DNA from: Pleurotus djamor
Taxonomy: Eukaryota > Basidiomycota > Agaricomycetes > Agaricales > Pleurotaceae
DNA: 64,000 bases
Direction: 5' to 3'
Assembly (NCBI GenBank): GCA_029747585.1
Contig: JAPEVF010000079.1
Span: 1-64,000 of the forward strand
A program made the translations under genes and the position numbers. The notes under the pieces were generated by a model, which saw only the letters and a list, made by a program, of their open reading frames with translations, searched no databases and was not told the DNA's origin. Positions 47,638-59,941 of the stretch are shown here, in pieces (within the stretch, counting starts at the first letter, position 1; each line of letters begins with the position of its first letter).

Positions 47638-50089
47638 ATGCTTGGACGAACCCCATTATCTGCGCTTGTCAGCTCCCTCGTCGCATTTACTGCGTTACCT
47701 TCTGTCTCTGGTCTTGACGATGCCTTGTTCCCAAGAAACAATGGCGGTCGCGGATGGCAGCTCGTCCAAGAAGGGTATGCTCCCCTCCAGCCACGCTTAC
47801 ACCCTCCACTAATCAACCTGGCCTACAGCACCACTGGTGTAAGCGCAATGCAACTGACGGTCGTATCGGAGACCAAGGCACTCATATTTGACAAAATGTA
47901 TGTTTTCTGACGTCAGCTACTGTCTCCTCGCTCTAACCACCTAACGTCTTGAAGTGAGCACAACCCTCTCATGATCGACGGCCATCCGGCTTGGGGCGCC
48001 GAGCTAGATATACCTAGCAGGACCGTTCGTCCACTGCACCTCATCAGCAATACCTTCTGTGCCTCCGGAAGTTTCCTGAGCAATGGAACATTCGTTCATA
48101 CTGGAGGAAATCCAATCGAAGCCAATGTTGGCGCCTACAGTATGGCTTCCCCCGTCTGTAGCCCATTACGAACCACTAATCCCATGGCGTATAGATATTA
48201 ATGGTCTGCAGCTGGTCCGGCTTTTTGATCCATGTGACGATGAGAGCTGCGATATGATTGAAGATCCAGACCGCCTGCGAATGACTTCTGATCGTTGGTA
48301 CCCTTCTACTGTGAGCACGCAAGATTGTTCAACGAAATTAAAGCAGGACATTGACCCTTCGATCACAGACGAGGCTAGAAGATGGGTCGATCCTGGTATT
48401 CGGGTGAGTCTATCATTGAGGTGGCTTGTTCGGTTGCTCATACTAGTTGTGGTTCACAGGGGTGGCATGGCCGATGTGTATGTCTATCAACTGACCACCT
48501 AAACCTAACCCAAACCTAATTGCTTACTCAGCTACATGAACAATGCTTCGACTAACAATCCAACTTACGAATTTTTCCCGCCAAAGAACATTAACGGTTT
48601 GTTTTCTCCTCCCTTTTGTCCAAGGCTCATCTTATCGATCCTGGATTCTAGGATTTAATGGACTCCAGATACCTAGTCCATTCATGAACGATGCACTCAA
48701 CGCGAATCTATTCCCCGCTATGTTCTCCCTGCCTGAAGGCAAACTCTTCGCTGCCTCCAATCAGCTGACCATGCTCTTTGACTGGAAAACCAATACCGAA
48801 TATCGCCTCCCCTCCATCCCGAATGACGTCCACGTTAGTTATCCCCTGTCCGGCGGCACTGTGATGCTGCCATTGACGATAGAGAACGATTTCACCCCAG
48901 AAATCTTGATATGTGGAGGTTCAAATGTATCCGATACATTGACCAATATCGAATACTCTTCCCAAACACCTGCCTCGACCCAATGTGTGCGGATGGTCCT
49001 CGACGAAGAGGGTATCGCGGCTGGATGGCAGGTTGAACACATGCCAGAACCGAGGACCATGGTTGAGATGATCATCCTCCCTGACCAAAAGATCCTGATG
49101 CTAAATGGCATGCAGACTGGGGTCGCTGGTTTTAACAGCGTAAGTTTCCGTGATGCCTTTCACTCCATATTGTCAATGGCTCGTTTAGGTTCATGACCCA
49201 GTTGGACCCAGTAGCAACGCCGATCATCCTGCCTTTACCCCGTTCATCTACGACCCCAAGGCTCCAGTGGGAGAGCGGTTCACCCTGGAGGGCCTACCTA
49301 CATCACCAATCCCAAGGATGTACCATTCGACATCTACGCTCCTGCCTGACGGCTCTGTGCTCATTGGTTAGTACCTTCCGACGCTGACCTAGAAGTTCAT
49401 CACTGACGAAATCACTCTCATCATACAGCCGGTTCAAACCCAAACTTCGACTTTACCCCAAATGTTACTTATCAAACTGAGTACAGGTTTGCGTAGTCGC
49501 ATCTTCGAAGTCTCACACACTTGACTCAACCGTCTATCCCCAGGATGGAATTCCTCTCACCACCTTATATGTTTGCTCCTCGCCCGAATGTCACAGGCTT
49601 CCCCGCGAACATCGATTTCAACGAGACTATCACTGTGAACATTACTCTTCCATCTTCCGCCACTAACGTCACCGGTACGTTGATCTAAGACTTCTCTTGT
49701 TTCATGCCCGAAGGTGACATAATTCCTACTAGTCGCCCTGATCGACCTGGGCTTCGCTACTCATACCGTCCACATGGATCAGAAATTTGTGGAACTCCGC
49801 TCATCTCTCTCGGAAGACAACTCCACTCTTCAAATCATTGGACCCGCTACTCCTCGGTTGTACTCTCCAGGCCCTGGATTCATCTACGTCGTTGCAGATG
49901 GCGTACCGAGCATCGGAAAGAGGGTTATGATTGGACCTGTTGGAGCACAACCACCAGTCGACCAAGCTGCTATCGAAAAGTGAGTCACAGCTCTTCTATC
50001 AAAGAATCTTGCGAGTTACTGATCGACTGTTTAGTATGTTGAATAGCACTGATCCCCCTTCTAATACCACCAACACATTCTTCCTATGA
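47638..50089 (+). CDS. glx: Copper-radical oxidase, glyoxal oxidase type (AA5_1), copy 2
   Basis: Paralogue of the enzyme at 28354, in opposite orientation. Signal peptide MLGRTPLSALVSSLVAFTAL. Landmarks: GVSAMQLTVVSETKALIFDK, NTFCASGSFLSNGTFVHTGG (cofactor Cys), SDRWYPST (Tyr), RLEDGSILVFGGG, YEFFPPKNING, EILICGGSNVSDTLTNIEYS, IPRMYHSTSTLLPDGSVLIA (Tyr-His), EYRMEFLSPPYM and FATHTVHMDQKFVELRS (His). The end MLNSTDPPSNTTNTFFL with TGA at 50087-50089 mirrors copy 1. Intron positions, including an 18-nt microexon (48460-48477), match copy 1, so the two share an intron-bearing ancestor. No break; probably active and secreted. Confidence 0.88.
48460..48477 (+). other. 18-nt internal microexon of glyoxal oxidase copy 2
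   Basis: The exon lies between a ...ttcacag acceptor and a gtatgt donor and codes the residues GGMADV before YMNNAST. Length and phase equal those of the exon at 29988-30005 in copy 1. Confidence 0.65.
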
Positions 50090-50320
50090 GTTCGCTACGA
50101 TCTTTCGACTTCTAATGTTAATGGACTGCATTGTTTTCGATAACTTTATCTATACTCAGTACACCACCTTATTCAAATGTACTTATGCAGACGTTTTCTG
50201 TCTCATTATCATTGATTGAATTCAAACACTCTCTTCGTCATGAAGTAGTGCACTGGCTGTTTGATTACTTCTACGTGAAATACATCAGGTATTAAAGTAG
50301 TTGACCATGATTTTGCCGAT

Positions 50321-52171
50321 TTAGAGACATTGATGGTAGTCTTGTTATTGGCTATCAGAAACAAGTCGTCGTGTTGAATAACGGTACAAAACTCACAAGG
50401 GTTGATGACGGTGCAAGTGGTGCCAGCGGCGCAGTTGGTGGACCCAGTGTAGTTGATGCCTATAAGGAACATCCATGAATGAAAACGAGCACAAATTGCA
50501 CGATGATGGGGGACTTACCACCACATTGGCCCCATTGTGGAACGGGGGCGCCAGTTCCTGTCGGGACGGAGGCGCTGGACGAAGTAGAAGAAGGTCCAGA
50601 GGGGGTGCTACTGGAGGACACTGGAGGGGTTGATCCACCACCGTAGGTCGAATCAAGCGTACCCCACTTGATGTTGGAGAAGGTGACAGAGGCGTTGGGG
50701 TAGTTGGCCTCAAGGTCGGGTGGGTTCCCAGAGTCTTGCGAGCAAGCACCTCGCGAGATACCAGGTTGAGATGGATCCCTGTCGAGGGGGAAATCGCTGT
50801 CGAGCCAGAGCATGTGGGCGGCATGGTCACCCCACAATGACATGATCAAGACCATGCCATTGTTGGCAAACGAGTTACCCATCCTCGCGGTGTAGTTGTT
50901 GAGGTAGGAGGCATTGTCGTTGAAGAGCGACTTTTGTGCGACGCAGAAGTCATCGGAGATGGAGTTATATTGGCTAAGGGTGGGGAACGTCGCATACGAG
51001 TTCTGGTAAACAACGCCATCTTGAACATAGATGCGGCGAATTTCAACCAGCGTACCGGAGTCAGTGCCATCATCAGTGATGAACCTGGAGAGTGTGATCG
51101 GTGAGATAGGTGTGACGCAAAAAGGGAAAATGCACATACTGAGTTACGACGGTGATTTTCCTGGTCGTATCGATGGTCTGTCCACGACCGAGGAAAGTGC
51201 GATCGCCCATACGGTACGAATTGAAGTCGCATCCATCCTTGTCGCAAACACTTGAGTAGCGATCGGAGCCATCACCACATTCAGTGCCACTGCAGCGGTA
51301 TGGGCCCAAATCACGGCACGGATGGGGTGTATAAGCGGTAGCCCAGGAATTGGCTTCCCAGATATCCATCTCAGGGCAGCAAGTTCCATAGCGACCATTT
51401 CCTGCGTTAGAATCGGTCGAAGAGGGGGTCCAATCGAGAACATTGGCCTCGCCATTGATCCACTTGACATCGTGTGGGCATTGAGCGTCACAGTATCCAG
51501 TACCGTATTGAGCGCCAGCCTGAGTGACGGTGATGATTAGTTCGCTGTTAAGATGGTGCAAACTGATGACGTACCTCGTTACCGGCAAAGGCAGCCTTGC
51601 CACCGTCTTGTTCCATCTCGGAGAAGTAAAGTGCGCCATTCAGGCCACAGGGGAGAGCAGACATGTCCACATCGAAAGTGAACTCCTTGTTGAGTAGGTT
51701 GAACATCTTGTAGTTTTCGTTGTCATCCAAGAGGTATACACGAGAACCAACATTCCTGGAACCCGAGTTGGTGACAAATCGGATTGTCAAAGAATCGCCG
51801 GTAGTGGTGATACCATAGGTACCACTGTAGTTAGCACCGTCGATGGCGCAGTTGGATGCACAGGTGACGGGATCCGGGCAAAGAGAAGCATCCCAAGCGT
51901 TGCCAGTATAACAGTTCTAGTGAGGGCGGGATATAAGTTAGATGATCGAAGGTGCATGAGAGATGTGAAAACATACCGTCGCACCGGAAGTGGAATGGGT
52001 CCATCGCCAATTGGCGTCGATCACAATGGACTTCTGCTGCGTGCTGCAACCGCTGGCTGAGCATTCTTGGATAGTTATGGGAGGGTGAACTTCTGGAGTA
52101 AGCGTGCCGATGCGTTGGCCGAGGACGGCGGCAGCATAGGTAAAGGCGAGAAGAGAGGCTTTTCGGAACAT
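50321..52171 (-). CDS. GH7 cellobiohydrolase (Cel7-type) with C-terminal CBM1
   Basis: Secreted reducing-end exo-cellulase. Signal peptide [18 protein letters not shown], then [77 protein letters not shown], and the catalytic [19 protein letters not shown] with nucleophile and acid/base glutamates intact. Also [14 protein letters not shown] and [21 protein letters not shown] Ser/Thr/Pro/Gly linker leads to CBM1: [27 protein letters not shown] and YYHQCL. The final YYHQCL is on a 20-nt exon (50321-50340) behind an aacaag acceptor; without that splice the protein would run on as unrelated sequence. About five introns. All family cysteines I can place are present. Confidence 0.92.
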
Positions 52172-53320
52172 TGGGGATGCTGTGGGGGTTGTATCTACGA
52201 GTAGACCAATGCTGTTTGAAGGCGTTGGTATTGAGCGGATGAAGAATAGCCAGGATTCATGGATCCTTATATACTGCACAACAGGAGCACGGAAAATAAC
52301 TGGCTTGAATACGTCGTCGGATTTTGCTTGACCAAGACCAACTATTGCTCTTGGGGGTTGTTGGATGGACCCGAGAAGAACCCGACCGACGAATGAGACT
52401 ACAATCAACTTACGGCACGAAGAAACGCGCGAATACTTACGCGTACATCCTCGAAGCTCGACTTTTCGCCCTAACGGTAACTCTGAGTTGCGTTGAGTGA
52501 AAAGAGGAAGTGGTTCGTACAATGGGATGGACTTCAAGGATATCGGCAACACAGACGTGGATGTGAATTGTCGTAGAAGACATCCACAAACTTTCCCCAG
52601 CCCCCCGGGGGTACATGATGGAGTTTCCGAGTCGTCTACCGCGGACCGGCGTTCGTACGTAGACGGAAGTAATTAAGGGTCCTCGTCGCCGAGATGAATC
52701 CGTGCATCCAAGAAGATATTTGCATCGGGGGGACCAATGTGTTCGCTTTGCCCAGCGATAATCGTTGTACCAAGTGTGCTCGTCGTTATTTCTTGTGAAG
52801 AATCGGACAGGCCAAATCGGCGATAGAGCGTCATAACCGGTGCCAGGACAGCGTGCCAGAGATCTTTACCGTCTGGCTTGATCTGTTACAAAGCCAGTAA
52901 ATGCAGCCGCAGCTCCACTCCTCGTGCTATCTGGTCTCCTTAAGGCATGAGCTCGACAATCCTATAGCAGCTGGACCATACGTGAACCCGAGAAGCATCC
53001 GTTGAAGGTGCCAGCAGGAGGCAGTAACCAAGCACTGCTATGTTACAGCCTGATATGTGCATATATATTTCAAGAGGCCAATGTCCGAGTTGAAGCTCTG
53101 ATGCGCGTTGTTGGGGAGATAAGACGCGGAGGAAGACTTTGGGAAGACTTTGACAAGGAGCATCACCTTCCCATGTTGTAGCCGTGGGATGATCTGTTCT
53201 CACGCTTACAAGTATGTAGTGAGGACGAAGACAAACACGGGTATGGAAGAAAACGAACGAAGTCCTAAGAGTTACAGAGCCGCGACATATCAAAACACGT
53301 CGCTACATTAAATAGCCGAT
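52172..53320. other. Promoter of GH7 gene and intergenic DNA
   Basis: The GH7 promoter occupies roughly 52172-52600. The rest (52600-53320) shows no supported gene; open frames such as 52940-53293 (minus) lack recognisable motifs. Confidence 0.45.
52266..52273 (-). promoter_or_regulatory. TATA box of the GH7 cellobiohydrolase
   Basis: On the minus strand tatataag lies about 95 bp upstream of the ATG at 52171, consistent with a strongly inducible cellulase promoter and a leader of about 60 nt. Confidence 0.6.
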
Positions 53321-55048
53321 TTAGAAAGCCTCTGCTTCTCCACCATACCTCTTGGGTAGTTGGTCCTTGTTGATGACAGGGAGGAGGGTCTTTCCGATAG
53401 TGTATGAACCACTACCGACGACGCTCATCTTTGCCAAAGTATTGGCTGAGATGAGGGGCTTGAAAAGCCAGAAGATCCAGTTCAATAACGAAGGAACATT
53501 GACAAAGAACTTCCGGTGCTACGTCAAGAAACATGAGGAAAATCACAATTGCGGAAACGGGAAGTACGAACCAAGAGCTCAGGGTAATGTGCCTGGAATA
53601 TGCTCGAAGCCTCCGAGGCAGCTTGTTTGGAATTAGCATCCCTGCTGCTCAAGGAGACGCCTTCGTAATCGTGGATCTGAACCGTTTGATCGATATTGAT
53701 GAAGTCGAGATGCGCAATGCTTTCTTCCATCAACTTGACGCGCCACCGGAGGAACCGTTGCACGTCGCCAAAGACGGCCTTGAGGTCTTTGTTTGCGCCA
53801 TAAAGGTTGTACCTAGAAGTAAACGGATTAAATCAAGATTCAAAACGATCGGCGACACTGAGCATGACAGGTCTGAGAATAAACCTACACGACAGGTCTT
53901 CCTTCTTTGTCCTTTCCATAGACATGGCCCAACTGGCCAAAGATTTCTTCTGGGAACGTCTCCTTCATGGCAGCATCAACGTTGAACTGATCTCGCCAGC
54001 GAAGAGTCGCGACCATCATATCTTCAGCGGCCGAGGGGTTCAAGTTTCTACAGAAGTAGGGAGTGAGGGATGGGTAAGATGACGTCAGGATTGTTTTACC
54101 TAGCGCGAAGGAATTTCATGAGGATGACGCTGACACGCGCATCTTTGGGAGCTTCGATCTCTTGAGGGTTGATCTCGATCCCCCAGAGCTTGATGGACTT
54201 GCTGGAAGCCTTGGGATCTTCTGGGTAAGCTTGGGCAAGAATCTTGGGCAAGGACGGCTGACACGAGGCTGTTAGACTTTTTTNGGAAGAGAAACGCAGA
54301 CAGGCAGTCCACTTACCCTGAATTCCTTTAGCGCCTTCCATTCTGCACTTGTGAACCGCTCGGTGAGCGGATTCTGAGGTTCTTCTACTTCCGTGAAGTC
54401 AACCTTCTTCGCCTCCTTCGCCTCTGGGGTCTCCGTCGCTACCTCAGGCGCGGGGATCGTATCCGCAGAAGGTACAGCAGGTGTAGTGGTAGTCACAGGT
54501 AAATCAGCGGACACCCCTGCTGGTTTGACCTCTGTCATAGCGGTCATGGTCGGAGAAGGCTCGAGCGGGGCAGCAACCTGTTCAAGTTGCACTTCAGGGC
54601 TTGCTGAAGCAACTGTCGTTGGTTCGGGGGATTTCGCAGCTACGGTTTCTGGGGTGGGAAGGGGTGTGGCTTCGGGTACCAGCGACGGGGCCTCAGTGCC
54701 TTTCGGTGATTCTTCTGGTGCTGGGGTAGACGCTTTGGCTTCAGCGACTGGCTCAATTTGAGCGACCTGATCCGCAGTTGTAGTTGATGTTGGTGTTGGT
54801 GTCGGTTGGGAAGGCTCAGAGAGAGCTACGACGGTTGGTTCAGCAGTGGGGGCAAGTTCGACAGAAGTAACTTGTGCGGGCTGAGCGTCAGCTACTTTTC
54901 CGTCGCTTCCAGGTTCGCCTATTTGCTGCGCTTCAGGCTCTTGCACTGGGGGGACTAGAGCTGGAGCTGGTACGGGGTCCGGAGCAGTGACTGTTGGAAC
55001 AGGAGTGATTGTTTCTGTTGGCTGGGAAGTTTTGGTCGTGTCTTCCAT
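53321..55048 (-). CDS. Sfh5-like CRAL-TRIO phosphatidylinositol transfer protein
   Basis: The N-terminal half (about 220 residues from MEDTTKTSQPTETITPVPTV) is a Pro/Ala/Thr/Glu-rich disordered region. The folded part begins PLTERFTSAEWKALKEFR, then the CRAL-TRIO N-terminal segment KLWGIEINPQEIEAPKDARV, VILMKFLRARNLN, and the lipid-binding core TFPEEIFGQLGHVYGKDKEG, RFLRWRVKLMEESIAHLDFI, QIHDYEGVSLSSRDANSKQA, PELLHRKFFVNVPSLLNWIF and LPKRYGGEAEAF. The stop TAA is at 53321-53323. This matches fungal Sfh5, a Sec14-family lipid exchange protein of ER-plasma membrane contacts. The N at 54284 is in an intron, so harmless. The gene is divergent from DBP9, with starts 220 bp apart. Confidence 0.85.
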
Positions 55049-55268
55049 GCTGAATCAATATGCTTCGTGAGTCTATTCGCCGGGAAGGGCTCGTTGCAGA
55101 GTCGTGGGCTTGCTGTTATTTTGAATGTTGAAGGCCTAGTGAACGTCTAGAACATACGGTATCTTATCAGATAAGATCCACTCCCCTCTCACGATCAGTA
55201 GAGTATTCCCACGATCAGTATAATCCTTGGTTGGCAAAATTTTCAATACTTTTATCAATTTCTCGCCA

Positions 55269-57531
55269 TGACGGCCAATTTCGCAGCTTTTTCCAATATT
55301 CTCGATGAGAGGATCCTTAGGGCACTCGCGGACATGGGCTTCGCGCGACCGACGCTCGTCCAGGAAAAGGCCATTCCGCTTGCACTCCAAGGCCGCGATA
55401 TCCTTGCTCGAGCCCGGACAGGCAGTGGAAAGACGGCCGCTTATTGTATCCCTGTTTTGCAGAAAGTTATCGGGGCCAAAACTGTAGGTGCGACCCCTTC
55501 CAAGCACTCTGAATCTCAGCGAATTGATGATATCGGCTATAGAACTCGACACAAGCCACCAAAGCTTTGATCCTCGTACCTACTAGAGAACTTTCAGAAC
55601 AAGTCGCGGCCTATCTTCGCCAACTAGTATCGTACTGTAAAGAAGTTGGCATAGCAAACGTATCATCCGGTGCGGCCAACCAGCTACAGCGGTATGCAAG
55701 ATTCGGCAAGTATAATCGGTATTGCGACTTACTCTTGAATAGAACCCTCCTTGCGGACAATCCAGATATTGTCATTGCAACTCCTTCGCGAGCTCTAGCC
55801 CTGGTCCAGTCAAAAGTACGATTTTCCCCCGTTGTTTTCTATACGAATTAATTGTTTCGGAGTAGGCACTATCTCTTAGCGCAGTCGAATCCCTAGTTAT
55901 TGACGAAGCGGACCTCATCTTTTCTTATGGACACGATGACGACACACGACAATTACTGAGCGGGGGTTACTTTCCGAAGGTCTTTCAGTCGTTCCTCATG
56001 AGTGCGACCATGACGGAAGATGTTGAGTCGCTCAAAGGCTTAGCCCTTCATAGTCCAGTTGAGTTACTCACTCATTCAACCAGATGTGGACTGACAGATG
56101 CTTAGGCCATCTTGAAACTTGAAGAAGGTGAAGACGAAGCAGCCCATCTCAGTCAATACGTCGTCCGGTCAGCTCTTGTCTCGTCGTCTCGGTTTCCTTT
56201 CTCTGACCTCCTGGTGTAGATGTTCAGAAGTGGATAAATTCCTTCTCACATATGTGATATTAAAACTCAAGCTCGTGAAAGGCAAATGCCTTATCTTCGT
56301 CAACGATGTCGAGCGCAGCTATCGACTAAAGCTGTTCTTGGAACAATTTTCTATCAAAAGTTGTGTTTTGAACTCGGAATTGCCACTTAATTCGAGGTAC
56401 GTTGCCTGCACAAAGGTTCGCCCTCGCCCGCTCAATGGTTATAGATACCATGCCGTTCAGGAATTCAACAAAGGGGTCTACGATTATATCATTGCGACGG
56501 ATGAAAGCGGTGCTCAGGTAGAAGCTGACTCGGAGGATGATGAAGCTGTCGAAGAGCCCGAGTGTAAGATTTGTCTTTCTTTCCTATTTTTCCCTCTAAA
56601 ACACGCTTTTCATAGTGATTTCAACGCAACGCGAGCCAGCGGAGGAGGCATCGGAGGAGGCTCCTACAGCGTCACGGAAGCGAAAGCGTGCTGCCACCCC
56701 TCCCCCTTCAACTTCAAAGAGCACGAAACGCAAACATAAAAAGACAGACGGAAAAGAGTATGGCGTTACTCGTGGAGTCGACTTCGTTGATGTCGCTTGC
56801 GTTCTCAATTTCGATCTCCCTACTTCCTCTCGCTCGTATACGCATCGCGTCGGCCGTACTGCTCGAGCAGGGCGAACAGGCATGTCACTGTCCTTCGTGG
56901 TACCACAAGACCAATGGGGTAAAAATAAANGTTGTTGGCTGCGTCCCCAGCGCCAAGGACGACGAAAATGTTTTCTCGCGGATAGAGAAAGAGCAGGCGG
57001 GCCGGGGGAGTAAAATAAAGATTTACGAGTTCGATATGAAGCAGGTGGAGGCGTTTAGGTATCGGATGGATGATGCCTTGCGGTCCGTGACGAGGAGTGC
57101 TATCAAAGAAGCGAGGATCAAGGAGTTGAAGACGGAGATATTGACGTCGGAGAAGTTGAAGGTGGGTGTTGACTTGCTTCGCTCCTTGTTTTCTTTGCTG
57201 ACGGCTATCGTGTCTCTTATAGGCTCATTTCGAAGACAACCCTCTGGATCTTGAATACTTACGTCATGATAAACCACTTCATCCTACGCGAATACAGGCG
57301 CACATGAAGCACGTCCCAAAGTACCTGCTTCCTCGGATAGCGCCCGTGTCTACTGATGGCGTGGACGCAACGGACGACTCCAATGCTAATGCCGACAAAT
57401 CAAAGCCTGGTTTTGTACCATTCAGAAAGGAGGCTTCGCGAGGTCGGGGTCGGGGGAGAGGTGGAAAGATGCGAGGTGGAAGCAGAGGTGGAAAGAAAAA
57501 GTCGGATCCTTTGCGAAAGTTTGGCCGTTGA
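55269..57531 (+). CDS. DBP9: DEAD-box RNA helicase Dbp9 (DDX56), frame corrected at N 56930
   Basis: Nucleolar ATP-dependent helicase of 60S subunit assembly. Start [21 protein letters not shown] motif [13 protein letters not shown]; motif [12 protein letters not shown]; Ia [11 protein letters not shown]; Ib [30 protein letters not shown]; then [47 protein letters not shown], an acidic then Lys/Arg-rich insertion (about 56520-56755) as in Dbp9 orthologues, [20 protein letters not shown] and motif [15 protein letters not shown]. The C-terminus has an RG-rich tail [13 protein letters not shown] ending LRKFGR. The frame changes at the single N at 56930: deleting it gives [20 protein letters not shown], the expected continuation. 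I treat it as an assembly error. About seven introns. Confidence 0.9.
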
Positions 57532-58013
57532 CGACGTTACGTTACTTTCTACATTTCCTCCATCTCCTCACACTTTGAAAGACCAACAAAATGCGACTTC
57601 AGGTCATTTTCTTGCAAGGATATCACCAAGATGGTGAACATTTGTTCTGTTTTTGTCATGGTTGGTACCACACAATTGGGACCCGGACCCCGTTTGACCA
57701 GGGCAGGGACGGTGTCACCACCAAAAGTCCTCTAACTCCCCCAGAGCTCCTTGACAACGACGTCTAATCTCCCCGTCTTGGCGCATGGATACTTCAATTC
57801 AATCCGTGCTCTTATCATGTACATCACAATGCAGACCATACGAACTCACAAAGGAAGACATTCTTGGGCAAGTGTCGCCAGGCGTTCCCGAGCGCCCCGT
57901 CTTGACCGTCTCATAGGTGCTTAAAATGCCTTTCTGTGGGTTAGCCACCGCATCTCGACGTTTCTTTCCTCCTCCCTCTTCTTCCTTTGTTTTCTATTTC
58001 TGCTCACTCTAGT
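57532..58013. other. Intergenic region
   Basis: 3' flank of DBP9 and promoter of the downstream secreted protein. The leader just before 58014 is pyrimidine-rich (tttcctcctccctcttcttc), a common feature of fungal core promoters. No gene seen. Confidence 0.5.
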
Positions 58014-59941
58014 ATGCGCAGTGCGCTCCTTTGCTTCGCCATAACTTTTGCTTTCAGTCTGGGAGCTCCGCTCACCCTTGATAATGCCGATGATCCATAT
58101 TTAGAAACTACCTTGTCCGACCAACTGATGGTAAGCTGCACATCTTTGCTCTGCGATCCTCTGATGGCGACCACAATATTAGCAGAGGCGTGCAGATAAG
58201 ATTAGGCCTCCCAAGCCCTCCGTCTCGTTACCTAGCAAATCTCTGTCCGCTACTTCAGTGCGGGTGACCACAATAATTCCGTCTTCTCCTGCATCTACAC
58301 CTTCGAGAACTTCATCTTCTAGCACGCCACCATTACAGCCAACTACCTCGGCTTCACGATCCTTCGTTTTTTCCTTCCCCTTTACTGTCCTATTCCCAAC
58401 AAATAAACCCAGCTCCACCCCGACGTCGCTGGTGAGCGCATCTGAACTCCATCCTACCGGATCCATCACATCGACGTCGATTCCTTCAAGTCTATCAGCG
58501 AGCCCTCCAGCGCCTAGTACNTTCGACTTCGATCCCCTTCCTTCCTCCTATTCTTCCTCCTGTATCACCCCCTTGTGCCCCCGGTCATCCCTCCGGTGCC
58601 GCCTATCGTTCCACCCATCCCTCCGGTGCCACCCATACCTCCAGTGCCACCTGGTTTACCTCCAGTCATACCTCCCCCAAGACCTTCCCTTCTTCCCTCT
58701 TCTCCTCCCGCCCAGCCAACCAGCGATAAACCCCCTCGGCCAAGTCAATCTCCCATAGAGACATCTGGACAACCTTCGGCGGCGACTCGCACTTCCACTG
58801 AAACGAGCTCTAGAAATACCAGCACGTCCCCAACCATTACTTCAACTCCAAACGTCACGAGATCTAGCAGTACCGCCTTGTCCTCAACAGACACTCCTTC
58901 TAGTGCTCTCCCTAGTACTAGCAATCCCTCCACATCAAGTTCTCCCTTTTCTAACACATCATTGGCTCCTCCGGAAACACCCACCCCTATACCCACGCGG
59001 ACGAATCCCACAAGCACACCTACGCCCACTCCTGATCCAGATTCTTGCCCCATCCCTACCCCAGTTCCATCCAATGGAAAGACCAGGAGAGCACCTTGTA
59101 GTACGTCCTTTTCGTTGATCCGCTTGACCTCATGACCAGACCCAAGGGCTCAAATGCTTACAACCACATTTCCCAGATGCCCTAACTTTGAATGGAATTA
59201 CTCGCGGTATCACGCAAGTTCCAGACCAGGGCAATTCTGCTATTACATACACCGTCAATGGTGGATGGCCCGACTCAACAGAACAAGACGTTATCGCAAT
59301 TGCAAAATCCACTCGCCGTACGCGACTTTCTTGACAACACATTGACGTAACCACTGATCGTTGCACAGGTCCTGGGGGCTCATTCGATGATGAACCGAAG
59401 TGGCTAGCGAGAACGGAGCAGCTCCTTGCCCAAGGTACCTTTGAGAGTCGCTTATGGATTGTGTTCCGGGGTGTAATTGGAAAATCGAGGATTGACGACA
59501 CGTCGTTCTTCGGCTCAAGCATCCTGCCACTGCTCTTTGAGGGCGACGTAGATGGTTGTATGCAAGCGCTCTTGCCGAAAGTCGCACTTGTTGTCCAAGA
59601 AGCCAGGCGTTTCGTGTACGTTTCTCTAAACTTTGCTTTTGGAATCACCTCATTCATGAGCCTTCTAGAGACGAATTTGGAATTCTTCATAAGGACCTTC
59701 ATCCAGGGAATGTTCTATGGGATACGCAAGCGACTTCGCCAACACTGATTGACTGGGGACTTGCAGAAGAGGTCGCTGAGGTAGGCAAATGTATTCAATC
59801 ATCCTGACTACGTGAATGCTGATGAGTCTCTATCAGTGGACCGATGCCCTGGAGCAGAGAGTCAGCGCACAAGTTGCCTTCGGACTATTACGTTCACCCG
59901 AGTCCCCCTGTGTCTCGCTGAAACCAACTGATGCGCGCTAA
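58014..59941 (+). CDS. Secreted Ser/Thr/Pro-rich protein joined to a kinase-fold domain (frame uncertain at 58521-58590)
   Basis: The start MRSALLCFAITFAFSLGAP is a signal peptide. A mucin-like region follows (58190-59090), dominated by Ser, Thr and Pro with PPVPPI-type repeats. Introns near 59100 and 59320 lead into RLKCLQPHFPDALTLNGITR, ITYTVNGGWPDSTEQDVIAI, LWIVFRGVIGKSRIDDTSFF, GCMQALLPKVALVVQEAR and FGILHKDLHPGNVLWDTQAT followed by LIDWGLAEEVAEW. HKDLHPGN is a kinase or phosphotransferase catalytic loop and DWG stands where DFG is usual. The end TAA is at 59939-59941. The frame changes at the N at 58521 and again near 58590 in C-runs, so the middle is unreliable. Two separate genes fused by my model is the alternative. 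The kinase part lacks a recognisable glycine loop. Confidence 0.5.

Noticed and set aside
54393..54761. Ala/Gly/Ser-rich plus-strand open frame
   Set aside because: Antisense mirror of the Pro/Thr/Ala-rich N-terminus of the Sfh5-like protein.
58745..59074. Val/Gly-rich minus-strand open frame
   Set aside because: Antisense shadow of the Ser/Thr/Pro-rich secreted region.
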